DNA of 63,812 nucleotides from Bacteroidaceae bacterium (GTDB taxonomy: Bacteria; Bacteroidota; Bacteroidia; Bacteroidales; Bacteroidaceae): contig JAGABW010000049.1 in assembly GCA_017614465.1 (NCBI GenBank), positions 1 through 63,812 of the forward strand. The letters are read 5' to 3'. Below the pieces are notes generated by a model that worked only from the letters and a program-made list of their open reading frames with translations, did no database searches and had not been told where the DNA came from. Shown one piece after another: positions 1 to 7,786 of this stretch (its first letter is position 1; each line of letters starts with the position of its first letter). Made by a program: the position numbers and the translations under genes.

Positions 1-698
1 AAAGCTCTGGCTCTATCTGCTAAGTTGTTGGCTTCCAATAGTGTTATGCGTTCAACATTGTCTATTGGGAGGTTTGCGCAGATATAGTTGATTAATATGG
101 TTTTATTTGGCAGGTGCTTTAGGTTGAAGAGAAATTCAAAACCGGATGTGTCACCCATTTTCAGATATTTTTCTGCTATATCGCGACATGCTTCAACCAA
201 AGCATTGAATTCTTTGTCTTTAGATGAAGGAGTCTGTTCTGGCTGCTTTTGTACGTGTCCTACAATATAGTCGCCATTGTCATATCCATTAAGCAATGTG
301 GCACGACAGAATCCTTGTAATAAAGCAGTACGGCTGCCATCAGGAAGTTCTAATATTTTGATAACCTTTCCAATGACACCTGTCTTATATATCTGAGAAG
401 GGTCGGGAGTCTCTATGTTGTCGTCTATTTGACTAAATACACCAATGAAACCATCAATTTTAACAGCATCTTTTAATAATTTCAACGATGATTTACGTCC
501 AATGTTTACAGGTAAAACTATTCCTGGGAATAGCATCATTGTACGCAATGGAAGTATCGGAATTTCATTATCCTCACTAATTTCAATATCCAAAATATTG
601 CTTTTGGATGAGTCAACTTCTGCAACGACAGATATGATTCCTTTGCTTAATTGTTGATCTTCTTTATCACCAAGTATGTTGTCAAACTTTATTTTCAT
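1..698 (-). CDS. lon: Lon protease, N-terminal part (cut by window edge)
   Basis: ATP-dependent serine protease of the cytoplasm that degrades misfolded and regulatory proteins. About 232 codons are visible, reading leftward from an ATG at 698-696. After an acidic leader of about 35 residues the LON substrate-binding domain begins with the characteristic PILPLRTMMLFPG stretch and continues through a run containing LLQGFCRATLLNGY. The AAA+ and Ser/Lys protease domains would lie beyond base 1 and cannot be checked. The start is supported by a good promoter 73-103 bases upstream. The assignment rests on the N-terminal domain only. A stand-alone LON-domain protein is possible, but the acidic leader and the length already seen fit full-length Bacteroidetes Lon. 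Confidence 0.88.
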   Translation of the reverse strand, partial: MKIKFDNILGDKEDQQLSKGIISVVAEVDSSKSNILDIEISEDNEIPILPLRTMMLFPGIVLPVNIGRKSSLKLLKDAVKIDGFIGVFSQIDDNIETPDPSQIYKTGVIGKVIKILELPDGSRTALLQGFCRATLLNGYDNGDYIVGHVQKQPEQTPSSKDKEFNALVEACRDIAEKYLKMGDTSGFEFLFNLKHLPNKTILINYICANLPIDNVERITLLEANNLADRARA

Positions 699-770
699 TT
701 GTTTTTTATTTACTCTATATTCTGTAGTTTGTTTTGTTATTTATGCACTCAAAAAAGTGCAAAACGAATG

Positions 771-801
771 CAAAATTATAAAAAAAATCTGTATATACAA
801 A
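771..801 (-). promoter_or_regulatory. lon promoter (Bacteroidetes type)
   Basis: Read on the minus strand, TTTG (801-798), 19 bases, then TAATTTTG (778-771). This matches the Bacteroidetes primary sigma consensus TTTG/TAnnTTTG. Transcription should start near 764, giving a leader of about 65 nt. The leader's first bases form a small perfect hairpin (GCACT/AGTGC, 745-760). Confidence 0.6.
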
Positions 802-1269
802 GACAAGTCTTCAATTTTATGGTGTTTGTACATGTCTTTTAACTAAAATTTATATCAATTATAGTCTTAATTTGTTTATTTGTGCTGTTAAGTACAGTTC
901 GCATTCCTTATTCAGGAGTATGTCGGACAGGGTTGTGATATTTACTTATAAGTTATAAAATTAACATTTAATAATGAAAAATAGTTGTTTGAAATTAACG
1001 TTTATAAGCAATAGTAAGTTCTTTGTATTTCTTTGTTTATAATTGATGTAAAACACGAATATAATTCTATATATAATTAATAAACACTTTAATATTGTGC
1101 ATGAAAATCATTAATTCGTATTCCGGTTGTCTGTAAATATATAAGATATGTATGATATAAATAGATGGTATTTATAATTATTAAAATCATAAATAGTGGG
1201 GTAGGGTGAGTGCTTTTATAGCGCTTGACTTTGTGTTTATGGAGTAATTTTTTTCTGCTTTTTTTTATA

Positions 1270-1298
1270 TTGTGTATCAGATTTTTTTTGTAAATTTG
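1270..1298 (+). promoter_or_regulatory. nqr operon promoter
   Basis: TTG at 1270-1272, 19 bases, then TAAATTTG at 1291-1298 match the Bacteroidetes -33/-7 pattern. The predicted transcription start near 1305 gives a leader of about 50 nt before the nqrA ATG at 1358. This is the only such promoter visible before the six-gene operon. Confidence 0.6.
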
Positions 1299-1357
1299 CA
1301 CCGTTTTTTTAGGACAGACAAAAACAGACAAAACAAATATAATATTTATCACAAATT

Positions 1358-2692
1358 ATGGCGAATGTAATTAAGTTACGTAAGGGCTTAGACATTAACC
1401 TTGCAGGACAGGCAGCCAAGAACATTGCAACATTGAAGGCATCATCAGTGTATGGAGTTATTCCAGATGCTTTTTATGGAGTTAAGCCAAAGGTTGTTGT
1501 TAGAGAAGGTGATAGTGTCAAAGTTGGTGATGCATTGTTCGTTGATAAACTGCATCCAGAAGTGACGTTCGTAAGTCCAGTAAGCGGTAAGGTATCGCAA
1601 GTGGAACGTGGTGATCGTCGCAAAGTATTAAGCATTCAGGTAGAAGCCGACGGAGAGCAAAAGTATGCTGAATTTCCAACAGGAATACCTTCAGATGGAA
1701 CTAAAGTAAAGGAACTTTTGCTTAAGAGTGGTTTGTTTGCATTTTTCAAGCAACGTCCTTATTCTGTTGTGGCAAATCCTGATGATACACCTAAGAGTAT
1801 CTTTGTTTCGGCATTCAATGATATGCCATTGACTCAAGATGTTGATTTCATCATGGAGTCACAAGAATCAGATTTTCAAACAGGTATTGATGCTCTTTCT
1901 AAGATTGCAAAAGTGTTTGTAGGTGTTAAATCTGGAAGTAAACTTGAGAACGTAAAGAATGCTCAAGTTACTGTTTTCTCAGGAAAATGTCCAGCAGGAA
2001 ATGTTGGAGTTCAGATTAATCACACTCAACCTATTAATAAAGGAGAGGTTGTATGGACAATTGGTCCTGAAGAAGTTGTATTTATCGGCCGATTAATTAA
2101 TACTGGTAAGGTTGACTTAACACGTATTATTGCTGTTGGTGGTTCAGAAATTAAATCACCTACATATGTAAAGGCTTTGGTAGGAACCAAAATCAGTGAC
2201 ATACTCGACGGACAACTTAAAACAGATAAGAAAGTTCGTATCATTCAAGGAAGTCCTCTTTGTGGATGGCAAACAAACACAGACTCTTTCCTTGGTGCAC
2301 ATACAACAGAAATTACCACTGTGGCTGAAGGTGATGAAGCAGATGAAGCATTTGGATGGATTCTTCCACGTTTCAAGCAGTTCTCAGTTAGCCGCACATA
2401 TTTCAGTTGGCTCTTCGGTAAGAAGACATATGATTTTGATACACGTATTAAGGGAGGTCAACGTCATATGATTATGTCAGGCGAATACGATTCAGTATTC
2501 CCAATGGACATATATCCAGAACAGTTAGTTAAAGCTATAATAGCAGGAGATATTGATCGTATGGAAGCTTTAGGTATATACGAAGTAGCCCCTGAAGATT
2601 TCGCCTTGTGTGAATTTGTTGATTCTTCAAAATTGGAGGTTCAACGTATCGTTCGCGAAGGATTAGATATGTTAAGAAAGGAGAATAGCTAA
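1358..2692 (+). CDS. nqrA: Na+-translocating NADH:quinone reductase subunit A
   Basis: Membrane-associated subunit A of the Na+-NQR complex, which couples electron flow from NADH to quinone with sodium export. The 444 residues are the normal family length. The N-terminus (IKLRKGLDINLAGQA) is typical, and the biotinyl/lipoyl-like fold region VREGDSVKVGDALFVDK near residues 48-65 is typical of NqrA and RnfC. It is the first gene of nqrABCDEF, one base before nqrB, and is driven by the promoter at 1270-1298. No Fe-S cysteine clusters are present, which separates it from RnfC. Identification is secure from sequence and gene order. Confidence 0.97.
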   Translation: MANVIKLRKGLDINLAGQAAKNIATLKASSVYGVIPDAFYGVKPKVVVREGDSVKVGDALFVDKLHPEVTFVSPVSGKVSQVERGDRRKVLSIQVEADGEQKYAEFPTGIPSDGTKVKELLLKSGLFAFFKQRPYSVVANPDDTPKSIFVSAFNDMPLTQDVDFIMESQESDFQTGIDALSKIAKVFVGVKSGSKLENVKNAQVTVFSGKCPAGNVGVQINHTQPINKGEVVWTIGPEEVVFIGRLINTGKVDLTRIIAVGGSEIKSPTYVKALVGTKISDILDGQLKTDKKVRIIQGSPLCGWQTNTDSFLGAHTTEITTVAEGDEADEAFGWILPRFKQFSVSRTYFSWLFGKKTYDFDTRIKGGQRHMIMSGEYDSVFPMDIYPEQLVKAIIAGDIDRMEALGIYEVAPEDFALCEFVDSSKLEVQRIVREGLDMLRKENS

Positions 2693-2693
2693 G

Positions 2694-3851
2694 ATGGGAT
2701 TAAAAAAATATATAGATCAAAAAGTGAAACCTCAATTTGAGGAAAATGGTAAACTTAAAAGTTTCCGTTCTCTGTTTGATGGTTTCTATACCTTTATGTA
2801 TGTTCCAAATGAAACATCAAAGGTACACGGTTCACATATTCATGACGCTATCGATTCAAAGCGTATCATGTCTTTTGTGGTTATAGCTCTCATTCCATGT
2901 TTACTTTTCGGTATGTATAATGTGGGTTTCCAACATTATAGAGCGATAGGTGAATCTGCAGATTTCATTTCAATGTTCTTATATGGTCTTGCTGCTGTAA
3001 TGCCAAAGGTTGTGGTTAGTTATGCAGTCGGACTTGGAATCGAATTTACAGTTGCACAATGGAAGAAAGAAGAAATTCAGGAAGGTTTCCTTGTTTCAGG
3101 TATGTTGATTCCATTGATTGTTCCTATCAACTGTCCTTTATGGATTATTGCTGTAGCAACTGCTTTTGCTGTAATCTTTGCAAAGGAAGTATTTGGTGGA
3201 ACAGGTATGAATATATTTAATGTGGCATTGGTAACTCGTGCATTCCTTTTCTTTGCTTATCCTACAATGATGACTGGTGATAAAGTCTGGGTAAATGGAG
3301 AATACATGGATTGTATTACAGGAACTGTCGATGGTGTCAGCGCAGCAACTCCTCTCGGTGAGATTGCGGCAGGTCAAGCTGTATCAACAGATGTCATGGA
3401 TACTATTACAGGACTTATGCCTGGTTCAATAGGTGAAACATCAGTTATTGCAATTGCAATTGGAGCAATAATTCTTTTATGGTCAGGTGTTGCAAGTTGG
3501 AAGACTATGTTCAGCGTATTTGCCGGTGGTGCATTGATGGCATTCTTGTTTAAGGGTCATCTTTCAGAAATTAGCAACTTTGAATGGTGGGAACACCTTA
3601 CTGTTGGTGGATTCTGCTTTGGTGCTGTATTTATGGCAACAGATCCTGTTACAAGTGCAAGAACAGAAACTGGTAAATATATTTATGGTTTCTTAATCGG
3701 TTGTGTCGCAATTCTCGTTCGTACATTGAACCCTGGTTTCCCAGAAGGTATGATGTTGGCAATCTTGCTTATGAACGTATTTGCACCATTAATTGATTAC
3801 TGTGTTGTTCAAGCTAATATTAACAAACGTGCTAAACGCGCTAATAAATAA
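2694..3851 (+). CDS. nqrB: Na+-translocating NADH:quinone reductase subunit B
   Basis: Polytopic membrane subunit carrying a covalent FMN and the sodium/quinone pathway. It has 385 residues with about ten hydrophobic segments after an N-terminal cytoplasmic stretch. The expected flavinylation site falls at Thr219, but the surrounding motif reads SAAT instead of the usual SGAT (DGVSAATPLG). It lies one base after nqrA and five before nqrC. The function depends on an ApbE flavin transferase, which is not encoded in this window. Confidence 0.97.
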   Translation: MGLKKYIDQKVKPQFEENGKLKSFRSLFDGFYTFMYVPNETSKVHGSHIHDAIDSKRIMSFVVIALIPCLLFGMYNVGFQHYRAIGESADFISMFLYGLAAVMPKVVVSYAVGLGIEFTVAQWKKEEIQEGFLVSGMLIPLIVPINCPLWIIAVATAFAVIFAKEVFGGTGMNIFNVALVTRAFLFFAYPTMMTGDKVWVNGEYMDCITGTVDGVSAATPLGEIAAGQAVSTDVMDTITGLMPGSIGETSVIAIAIGAIILLWSGVASWKTMFSVFAGGALMAFLFKGHLSEISNFEWWEHLTVGGFCFGAVFMATDPVTSARTETGKYIYGFLIGCVAILVRTLNPGFPEGMMLAILLMNVFAPLIDYCVVQANINKRAKRANK

Positions 3852-3856
3852 TAGAT

Positions 3857-4750
3857 ATGGCAAAGAAATTTAAATGTAAAGTTTGTGGTCAGACATTTGA
3901 GGCTGATTCAATGCCTGAGAAGTGTCCTATCTGTGGCGCACCTAAATCTGAAATAGAAGAAGTGACAGAACCTTCTCCTAAGAAAAAGAAGAAGGGTTTT
4001 GATACAAATGGAAATGCTTATACCATTATCTATGCCTCTATAATGGTAATCTTGGTTGCTTTCCTTTTGGCTTTTGTGGCATCTTCTCTTAAACCAACTC
4101 AGGATGCAAATGTTGTTAATGACGTTAAGAATCAGATTCTAACATCTTTAAATATAGAAAGTAAGGATATCGAAGGCGATTTCAATAAGATTGTAAAAGA
4201 TATGCTTATTAAAGATGGTGAATTGGTTGAATATGACGGTAAATTCCAAACATCATATAGTCAAGAACTAAAAGATGGTAATCTGCATTTATTTGTTGCA
4301 ACTTTGGAAGACGGATCTACAAAGTATGTTGTTCCTATGGTAGGACGCGGACTTTGGGGCGGTCTTTGGGGATATGTTGCTCTTAATGACGATTTTAAAA
4401 CTGTATATGGAACATATTTCAGTCACGAAAGTGAAACTGCCGGTTTGGGAGCCCTTATCGCAGAACGTAAATTCCAGACAAGTTTTATCGGCAAGAAGCT
4501 TTTTGCAGATGACGAGAAGACAGTGGCATTGACAGTTGTAAAATCTGGTCAGGCAAAAGACGACATTAACAAGGTTGACGGTATTACTGGTGCAACTCTT
4601 ACTAGTAAAGGTGTAGCAGAGATGGTTACTACAGGTTTACAGAAGTATGTAGATGCATTCAAGGTTCAAACAGCTTCTTCTGAAGTTGATGAGAACATAC
4701 CTGATGTTGAAGATTATCAAAACATAGAAAACATTCAAAAGGAGGACTAA
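3857..4750 (+). CDS. nqrC: NqrC with an N-terminal rubredoxin-like domain
   Basis: Subunit C of Na+-NQR, normally one transmembrane helix plus a periplasmic FMN-binding domain. Here the 297-residue protein starts with a rubrerythrin-style rubredoxin module: two CxxC knuckles at C7/C10 and C23/C26, with the signature CPICGAPKSE. A Lys-rich linker (KKKKKG) follows, then the transmembrane helix at about 51-77 and the FMN domain. The flavinylation motif is DGITGATLTS, with the acceptor near Thr247. With N-in topology the metal site would face the cytoplasm. The family is usually about 230-260 residues. The extra domain is in frame, with no sign of a separate start. Whether it binds Fe (redox) or Zn (structural) cannot be told from sequence. 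Confidence 0.95.
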   Translation: MAKKFKCKVCGQTFEADSMPEKCPICGAPKSEIEEVTEPSPKKKKKGFDTNGNAYTIIYASIMVILVAFLLAFVASSLKPTQDANVVNDVKNQILTSLNIESKDIEGDFNKIVKDMLIKDGELVEYDGKFQTSYSQELKDGNLHLFVATLEDGSTKYVVPMVGRGLWGGLWGYVALNDDFKTVYGTYFSHESETAGLGALIAERKFQTSFIGKKLFADDEKTVALTVVKSGQAKDDINKVDGITGATLTSKGVAEMVTTGLQKYVDAFKVQTASSEVDENIPDVEDYQNIENIQKED

Positions 4751-4754
4751 GAAT

Positions 4755-5387
4755 ATGAGTTTATTTTCAAAAGAGAATGGTGCCGTATTCACAGGCCCAC
4801 TTAATATAAACAACCCAATTGCAGTTCAGGTCTTGGGTATTTGTTCAGCATTGGCTGTTACAAGTCAGTTGAAACCAGCAATTGTAATGGGACTTTCAGT
4901 AACAGTGATTACTGCATTTGCAAACGTAATCATATCTTTGATTCGTAAGACAATTCCAAATCGTATACGTATCATCGTACAACTTGTTGTAGTAGCAGCG
5001 CTTGTTACAATTGTAAGTAACATCCTAAAAGCTTATGTATATGATGTAAGTGTACAACTTTCAGTATATGTCGGTTTGATTATTACCAACTGTATCCTCA
5101 TGGGACGTCTTGAAGCATTTGCTTTGCAGAATGGTCCTTGGGAATCATTCCTTGACGGTGTAGGTAACGGTCTTGGCTATGCAGTTATTCTGGTAATTGT
5201 CGGATTTGTTCGTGAATTGCTTGGTAGCGGTACATTATTAGGATTCACAATCATCCCATCAAGCGCATTGATGGAAAATGGAGGTTTATATCTTCATAAT
5301 GGTATGATGACAATGCCTGCAATGGCTCTTATTATCCTAGCATGTGTAATCTGGGCTCATCGCTCAATAAATGATAAGGAGAAGTAA
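4755..5387 (+). CDS. nqrD: Na+-translocating NADH:quinone reductase subunit D
   Basis: Integral membrane subunit with about six transmembrane helices, 210 residues, normal length. Together with NqrE it holds the intramembrane iron-sulfur centre. Cys30 (in LGICSALAV) and Cys113 (in IITNCILMG) sit where the metal-ligand cysteines of Vibrio NqrD are found. It belongs to the NqrD/RnfE family, and the gene order makes it NqrD. Only four bases separate it from nqrC and from nqrE. Confidence 0.96.
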   Translation: MSLFSKENGAVFTGPLNINNPIAVQVLGICSALAVTSQLKPAIVMGLSVTVITAFANVIISLIRKTIPNRIRIIVQLVVVAALVTIVSNILKAYVYDVSVQLSVYVGLIITNCILMGRLEAFALQNGPWESFLDGVGNGLGYAVILVIVGFVRELLGSGTLLGFTIIPSSALMENGGLYLHNGMMTMPAMALIILACVIWAHRSINDKEK

Positions 5388-5391
5388 TAAT

Positions 5392-6015
5392 ATGGAACAT
5401 TTCTTTAGTCTTTTAGTCCGTTCAATTTTTGTGGACAATATGATTTTTGCTTTCTTCTTGGGTATGTGCTCATATTTGGCTGTATCTAAGACAGTAAAGA
5501 CAAGTTTGGGACTTGGTATAGCAGTTACTTTCGTATTGCTTATAACTGTTCCTGTAGATTATTTACTTCAGACAAAGGTACTTGATGCAAACGGAATACT
5601 TGGAGTTGATTTGACATTCTTAAGTTTCATCTTGTTTATTGCTGTTATCGCAGGTATGGTACAATTGGTTGAGATGTTTGTTGAACGTTTCTCTCCATCA
5701 CTTTATGCAGCTCTTGGTATTTTCTTGCCACTTATTGCTGTAAACTGTGCCATCATGGGTGCTTCTTTGTTCATGCAACAAAGAATCTTGATGCCTGCTG
5801 AAAACTCACAGTCAATAACAAGTATCGGAGATTGTTTTGCTTACGCTCTTGGTAGTGGTATTGGATGGACATTAGCTATTGTTTGTCTTGCTGCTATTCG
5901 TGAGAAGATGGCTTATTCAGATGTTCCAAAGCCTCTTCAGGGACTTGGTATCACATTTATAACTGTAGGTCTTATGGCTATGGCATTTATGTGCTTCAGT
6001 GGTTTAACTTTATAA
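5392..6015 (+). CDS. nqrE: Na+-translocating NADH:quinone reductase subunit E
   Basis: Integral membrane subunit of the NqrDE/RnfAE family, 207 residues, six helices, antiparallel partner of NqrD. Cys26 ([10 protein letters not shown]) and Cys119 (IAVNCAIMG) match the conserved metal ligands. I chose the ATG at 5392, giving [13 protein letters not shown], because that N-terminus is the family norm. An upstream in-frame start at 5371 would lie inside nqrD and add an unconserved leader. Confidence 0.96.
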   Translation: MEHFFSLLVRSIFVDNMIFAFFLGMCSYLAVSKTVKTSLGLGIAVTFVLLITVPVDYLLQTKVLDANGILGVDLTFLSFILFIAVIAGMVQLVEMFVERFSPSLYAALGIFLPLIAVNCAIMGASLFMQQRILMPAENSQSITSIGDCFAYALGSGIGWTLAIVCLAAIREKMAYSDVPKPLQGLGITFITVGLMAMAFMCFSGLTL

Positions 6016-6037
6016 TAATTGAAAGGACTCAGAAATT

Positions 6038-7315
6038 ATGATAGATATTAATTTTATTTTAGCATCTGTGGGTGTCTTTTTGGTTATTACACTCATTTTG
6101 GTTATAGTACTTCTTGTAGCAAAGAAATATCTTTCTCCAAGTGGTCTTGTTACAGTTACTATCAACGGTAAAGATAAACTTTCAGTAGAGCAGGGTGGTA
6201 GTCTTTTGTCTACCTTAGCTGCAAACGATGTATATCTTCCTTCTGCATGTGGTGGAAAAGGCTCATGCGGACAATGTAAATGTCAGATATTAGAAGGCGG
6301 TGGTGAAATCCTCGACTCAGAAAAGGGACATTTTACAAGAAAGCAAATCAAAGAAGGATACCGTCTCGGTTGTCAAGCTAAAGTTAAAGGTGATTTGGCT
6401 ATTAAGGTTCCAGATTCTGTTATGGGTGTTAAAGAATGGGAATGCGAAGTTGTTAGCAATAATAATGTCGCTTCATTCATCAAGCACTTTGTTGTTAAAT
6501 TGCCAGAAGGTGAACATATGGATTTCGAACCAGGTTCATATGCACAGATTAAGATTCCTGCATATAATATCGATTACAATAAGGATATGGACAAATCTCT
6601 TATCGGTGATCTATATGTTCCAACATGGGAGAAATTTGGAATCTTCGGACTTAAGCAGGAAAACGATACTCCTACAATCCGTGCATACTCAATGGCTAAC
6701 TACCCAGATGAAGGTGATATTATCTCACTTACTGTACGTATTGCAACTCCTCCGTTCAAACCAAAAGATCAAGGACCTGGATTCATGGATGTACCTTGCG
6801 GTATAGCATCTACATATATCTTCTCATTAAAACCAGGTGATAAGGTTATTATGTCTGGTCCTTACGGAGAATTCCATCCTAAGTATGGAACTGGCCGCGA
6901 AATGATTTGGGTCGGTGGTGGTGCCGGTATGGCTCCTCTTCGTGCACAAATCATGCACATGCTTAAGACATTGAAAGTACGTGACCGTGAAATGCACTAC
7001 TTCTATGGTGCTCGTGGTATTGACGAAGTGTTCTTCTTGGAAGATTTCTTGGAACTTGAAAAAGAATTCCCTAACTTCCATATGCACCTCGCACTCGACC
7101 GTCCAGATCCAAAAGCAGATGCACTTGGGGTTAAATATACAGCAGGCTTTATTGCTAATGTTCTTGGAGATACATATCTCAAGCAACATGAAGCTCCAGA
7201 AGACGTTGAATACTATTTGTGTGGACCTCCAATGATGGCTAAGACCGTTCTTGATCTTCTTCATTCTCTTGGTGTTGAGGATGACATGATCGACTTTGAC
7301 AATTTTGGAGGATAA
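6038..7315 (+). CDS. nqrF: Na+-translocating NADH:quinone reductase subunit F
   Basis: NADH-oxidising entry subunit, 425 residues. From the N-terminus it has one transmembrane helix (about 6-28), then a plant-type 2Fe-2S ferredoxin domain with ligands C71, C77, C80 and C112 (ACGGKGSCGQCKC). Next is a flavodoxin-reductase-like FAD domain with RAYSMANYP, and an NAD domain with VGGGAGMAPLR and CGPPMM. It ends with the conserved DNFGG. All redox motifs are intact. It is the last gene of the operon and is followed by a clear terminator. Confidence 0.97.
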   Translation: MIDINFILASVGVFLVITLILVIVLLVAKKYLSPSGLVTVTINGKDKLSVEQGGSLLSTLAANDVYLPSACGGKGSCGQCKCQILEGGGEILDSEKGHFTRKQIKEGYRLGCQAKVKGDLAIKVPDSVMGVKEWECEVVSNNNVASFIKHFVVKLPEGEHMDFEPGSYAQIKIPAYNIDYNKDMDKSLIGDLYVPTWEKFGIFGLKQENDTPTIRAYSMANYPDEGDIISLTVRIATPPFKPKDQGPGFMDVPCGIASTYIFSLKPGDKVIMSGPYGEFHPKYGTGREMIWVGGGAGMAPLRAQIMHMLKTLKVRDREMHYFYGARGIDEVFFLEDFLELEKEFPNFHMHLALDRPDPKADALGVKYTAGFIANVLGDTYLKQHEAPEDVEYYLCGPPMMAKTVLDLLHSLGVEDDMIDFDNFGG

Positions 7316-7355
7316 TAGTTTCAATTTAATTTGCAATTATTACGTATATAATATT

Positions 7356-7394
7356 AGTGCCCCTTGTCCACATTGTTGGTTGGGGCACTTTTAC
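7356..7394 (+). terminator. Terminator after nqrF
   Basis: AGTGCCCC (7356-7363) pairs with GGGGCACT (7382-7389) across an 18-base loop and is followed by TTTT. This is a rho-independent-style end for the nqr transcript, 40 bases after the nqrF stop. Confidence 0.6.
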
Positions 7395-7463
7395 ATATAA
7401 TTGAGAGTATAAGCAAATTAATCTTATAGGAGATGAAAAGAGTAGGGGAGTAAATATCTTTAA

Positions 7464-7562
7464 AATCACTCTTTTTTAGTAAATAATGCTCTTTTAAACG
7501 TAAAATCAGGGGAAAATTGCATAAAAAATCAACTTTTTTATAGTAAAAATATGCTTTTAAAC
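7464..7562. repeat. Pair of imperfect 36-bp direct repeats
   Basis: Copy 1 (7464-7499) starts AATCACTCTTTTTTAG and copy 2 (7527-7562) starts AATCAACTTTTTTATAG. Both end in CTTTTAAAC. They match at most positions with small internal shifts, which suggests an old tandem duplication or two copies of a dispersed intergenic element. Confidence 0.5.
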
Positions 7563-7705
7563 TCAAAAAATACCTGATTTTTACATGAAATAACGTGTTT
7601 GCATGGATTTTTATTCTATCTGACCATATTTTCGATTGTGTTTACAGAATAAAAACAAAGTAAATTTCTGTAATTATAGTTGAAAACTCTGAATATTAAT
7701 GATAA

Positions 7706-7737
7706 TTTGGTTGATAATTCTATAATATATACCTTTG
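7706..7737 (+). promoter_or_regulatory. Promoter of metY-cysK
   Basis: TTTG at 7706-7709, 20 bases, then TACCTTTG at 7730-7737. The predicted start near 7744 gives a leader of about 43 nt to the ATG at 7787. No SAM-type riboswitch fits in so short a leader. Confidence 0.6.
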
Positions 7738-7786
7738 CACCAGAAATCAAAACAAAAACAAAATAACAACTAAAAAATTGAAGATT

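Larger units (their letters stand above)
699..1357. other. Intergenic region between lon and nqrA (divergent promoters)
   Basis: About 660 bases separate the divergent lon and nqrA genes. Apart from the lon promoter and leader hairpin at the left and the nqr promoter at the right, the sequence is very AT-rich. I see no tRNA, convincing small ORF or strong repeat in it. Short open frames here have no coding character. Confidence 0.6.
7316..7786. other. Intergenic region nqrF-metY with degenerate direct repeats
   Basis: About 470 non-coding bases. After the nqr terminator the region carries two imperfect 36-base direct repeats (7464-7499 and 7527-7562, offset 63). The second copy is bracketed by an inverted pair, AAAATCAGG (7502-7510) and CCTGATTTT (7573-7581). 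The right end holds the metY promoter. Open frames across the repeats have no protein-like composition. Confidence 0.55.

Noticed and set aside
1089..1352. 87-codon open frame on the minus strand upstream of nqrA
   Set aside because: Lys/Ile/Tyr/His-rich composition of random AT-rich DNA. It runs antisense through the nqr promoter and has no recognisable motif.
5371..5391. Upstream start for nqrE at 5371
   Set aside because: It lies within the end of nqrD and adds an unconserved leader; the conserved N-terminus begins at 5392.
7354..7566. 70-codon minus-strand frame between nqrF and metY
   Set aside because: It covers the nqr terminator and the direct repeats; its amino acids simply reflect AT-rich repeats. 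No promoter or homology-like features.
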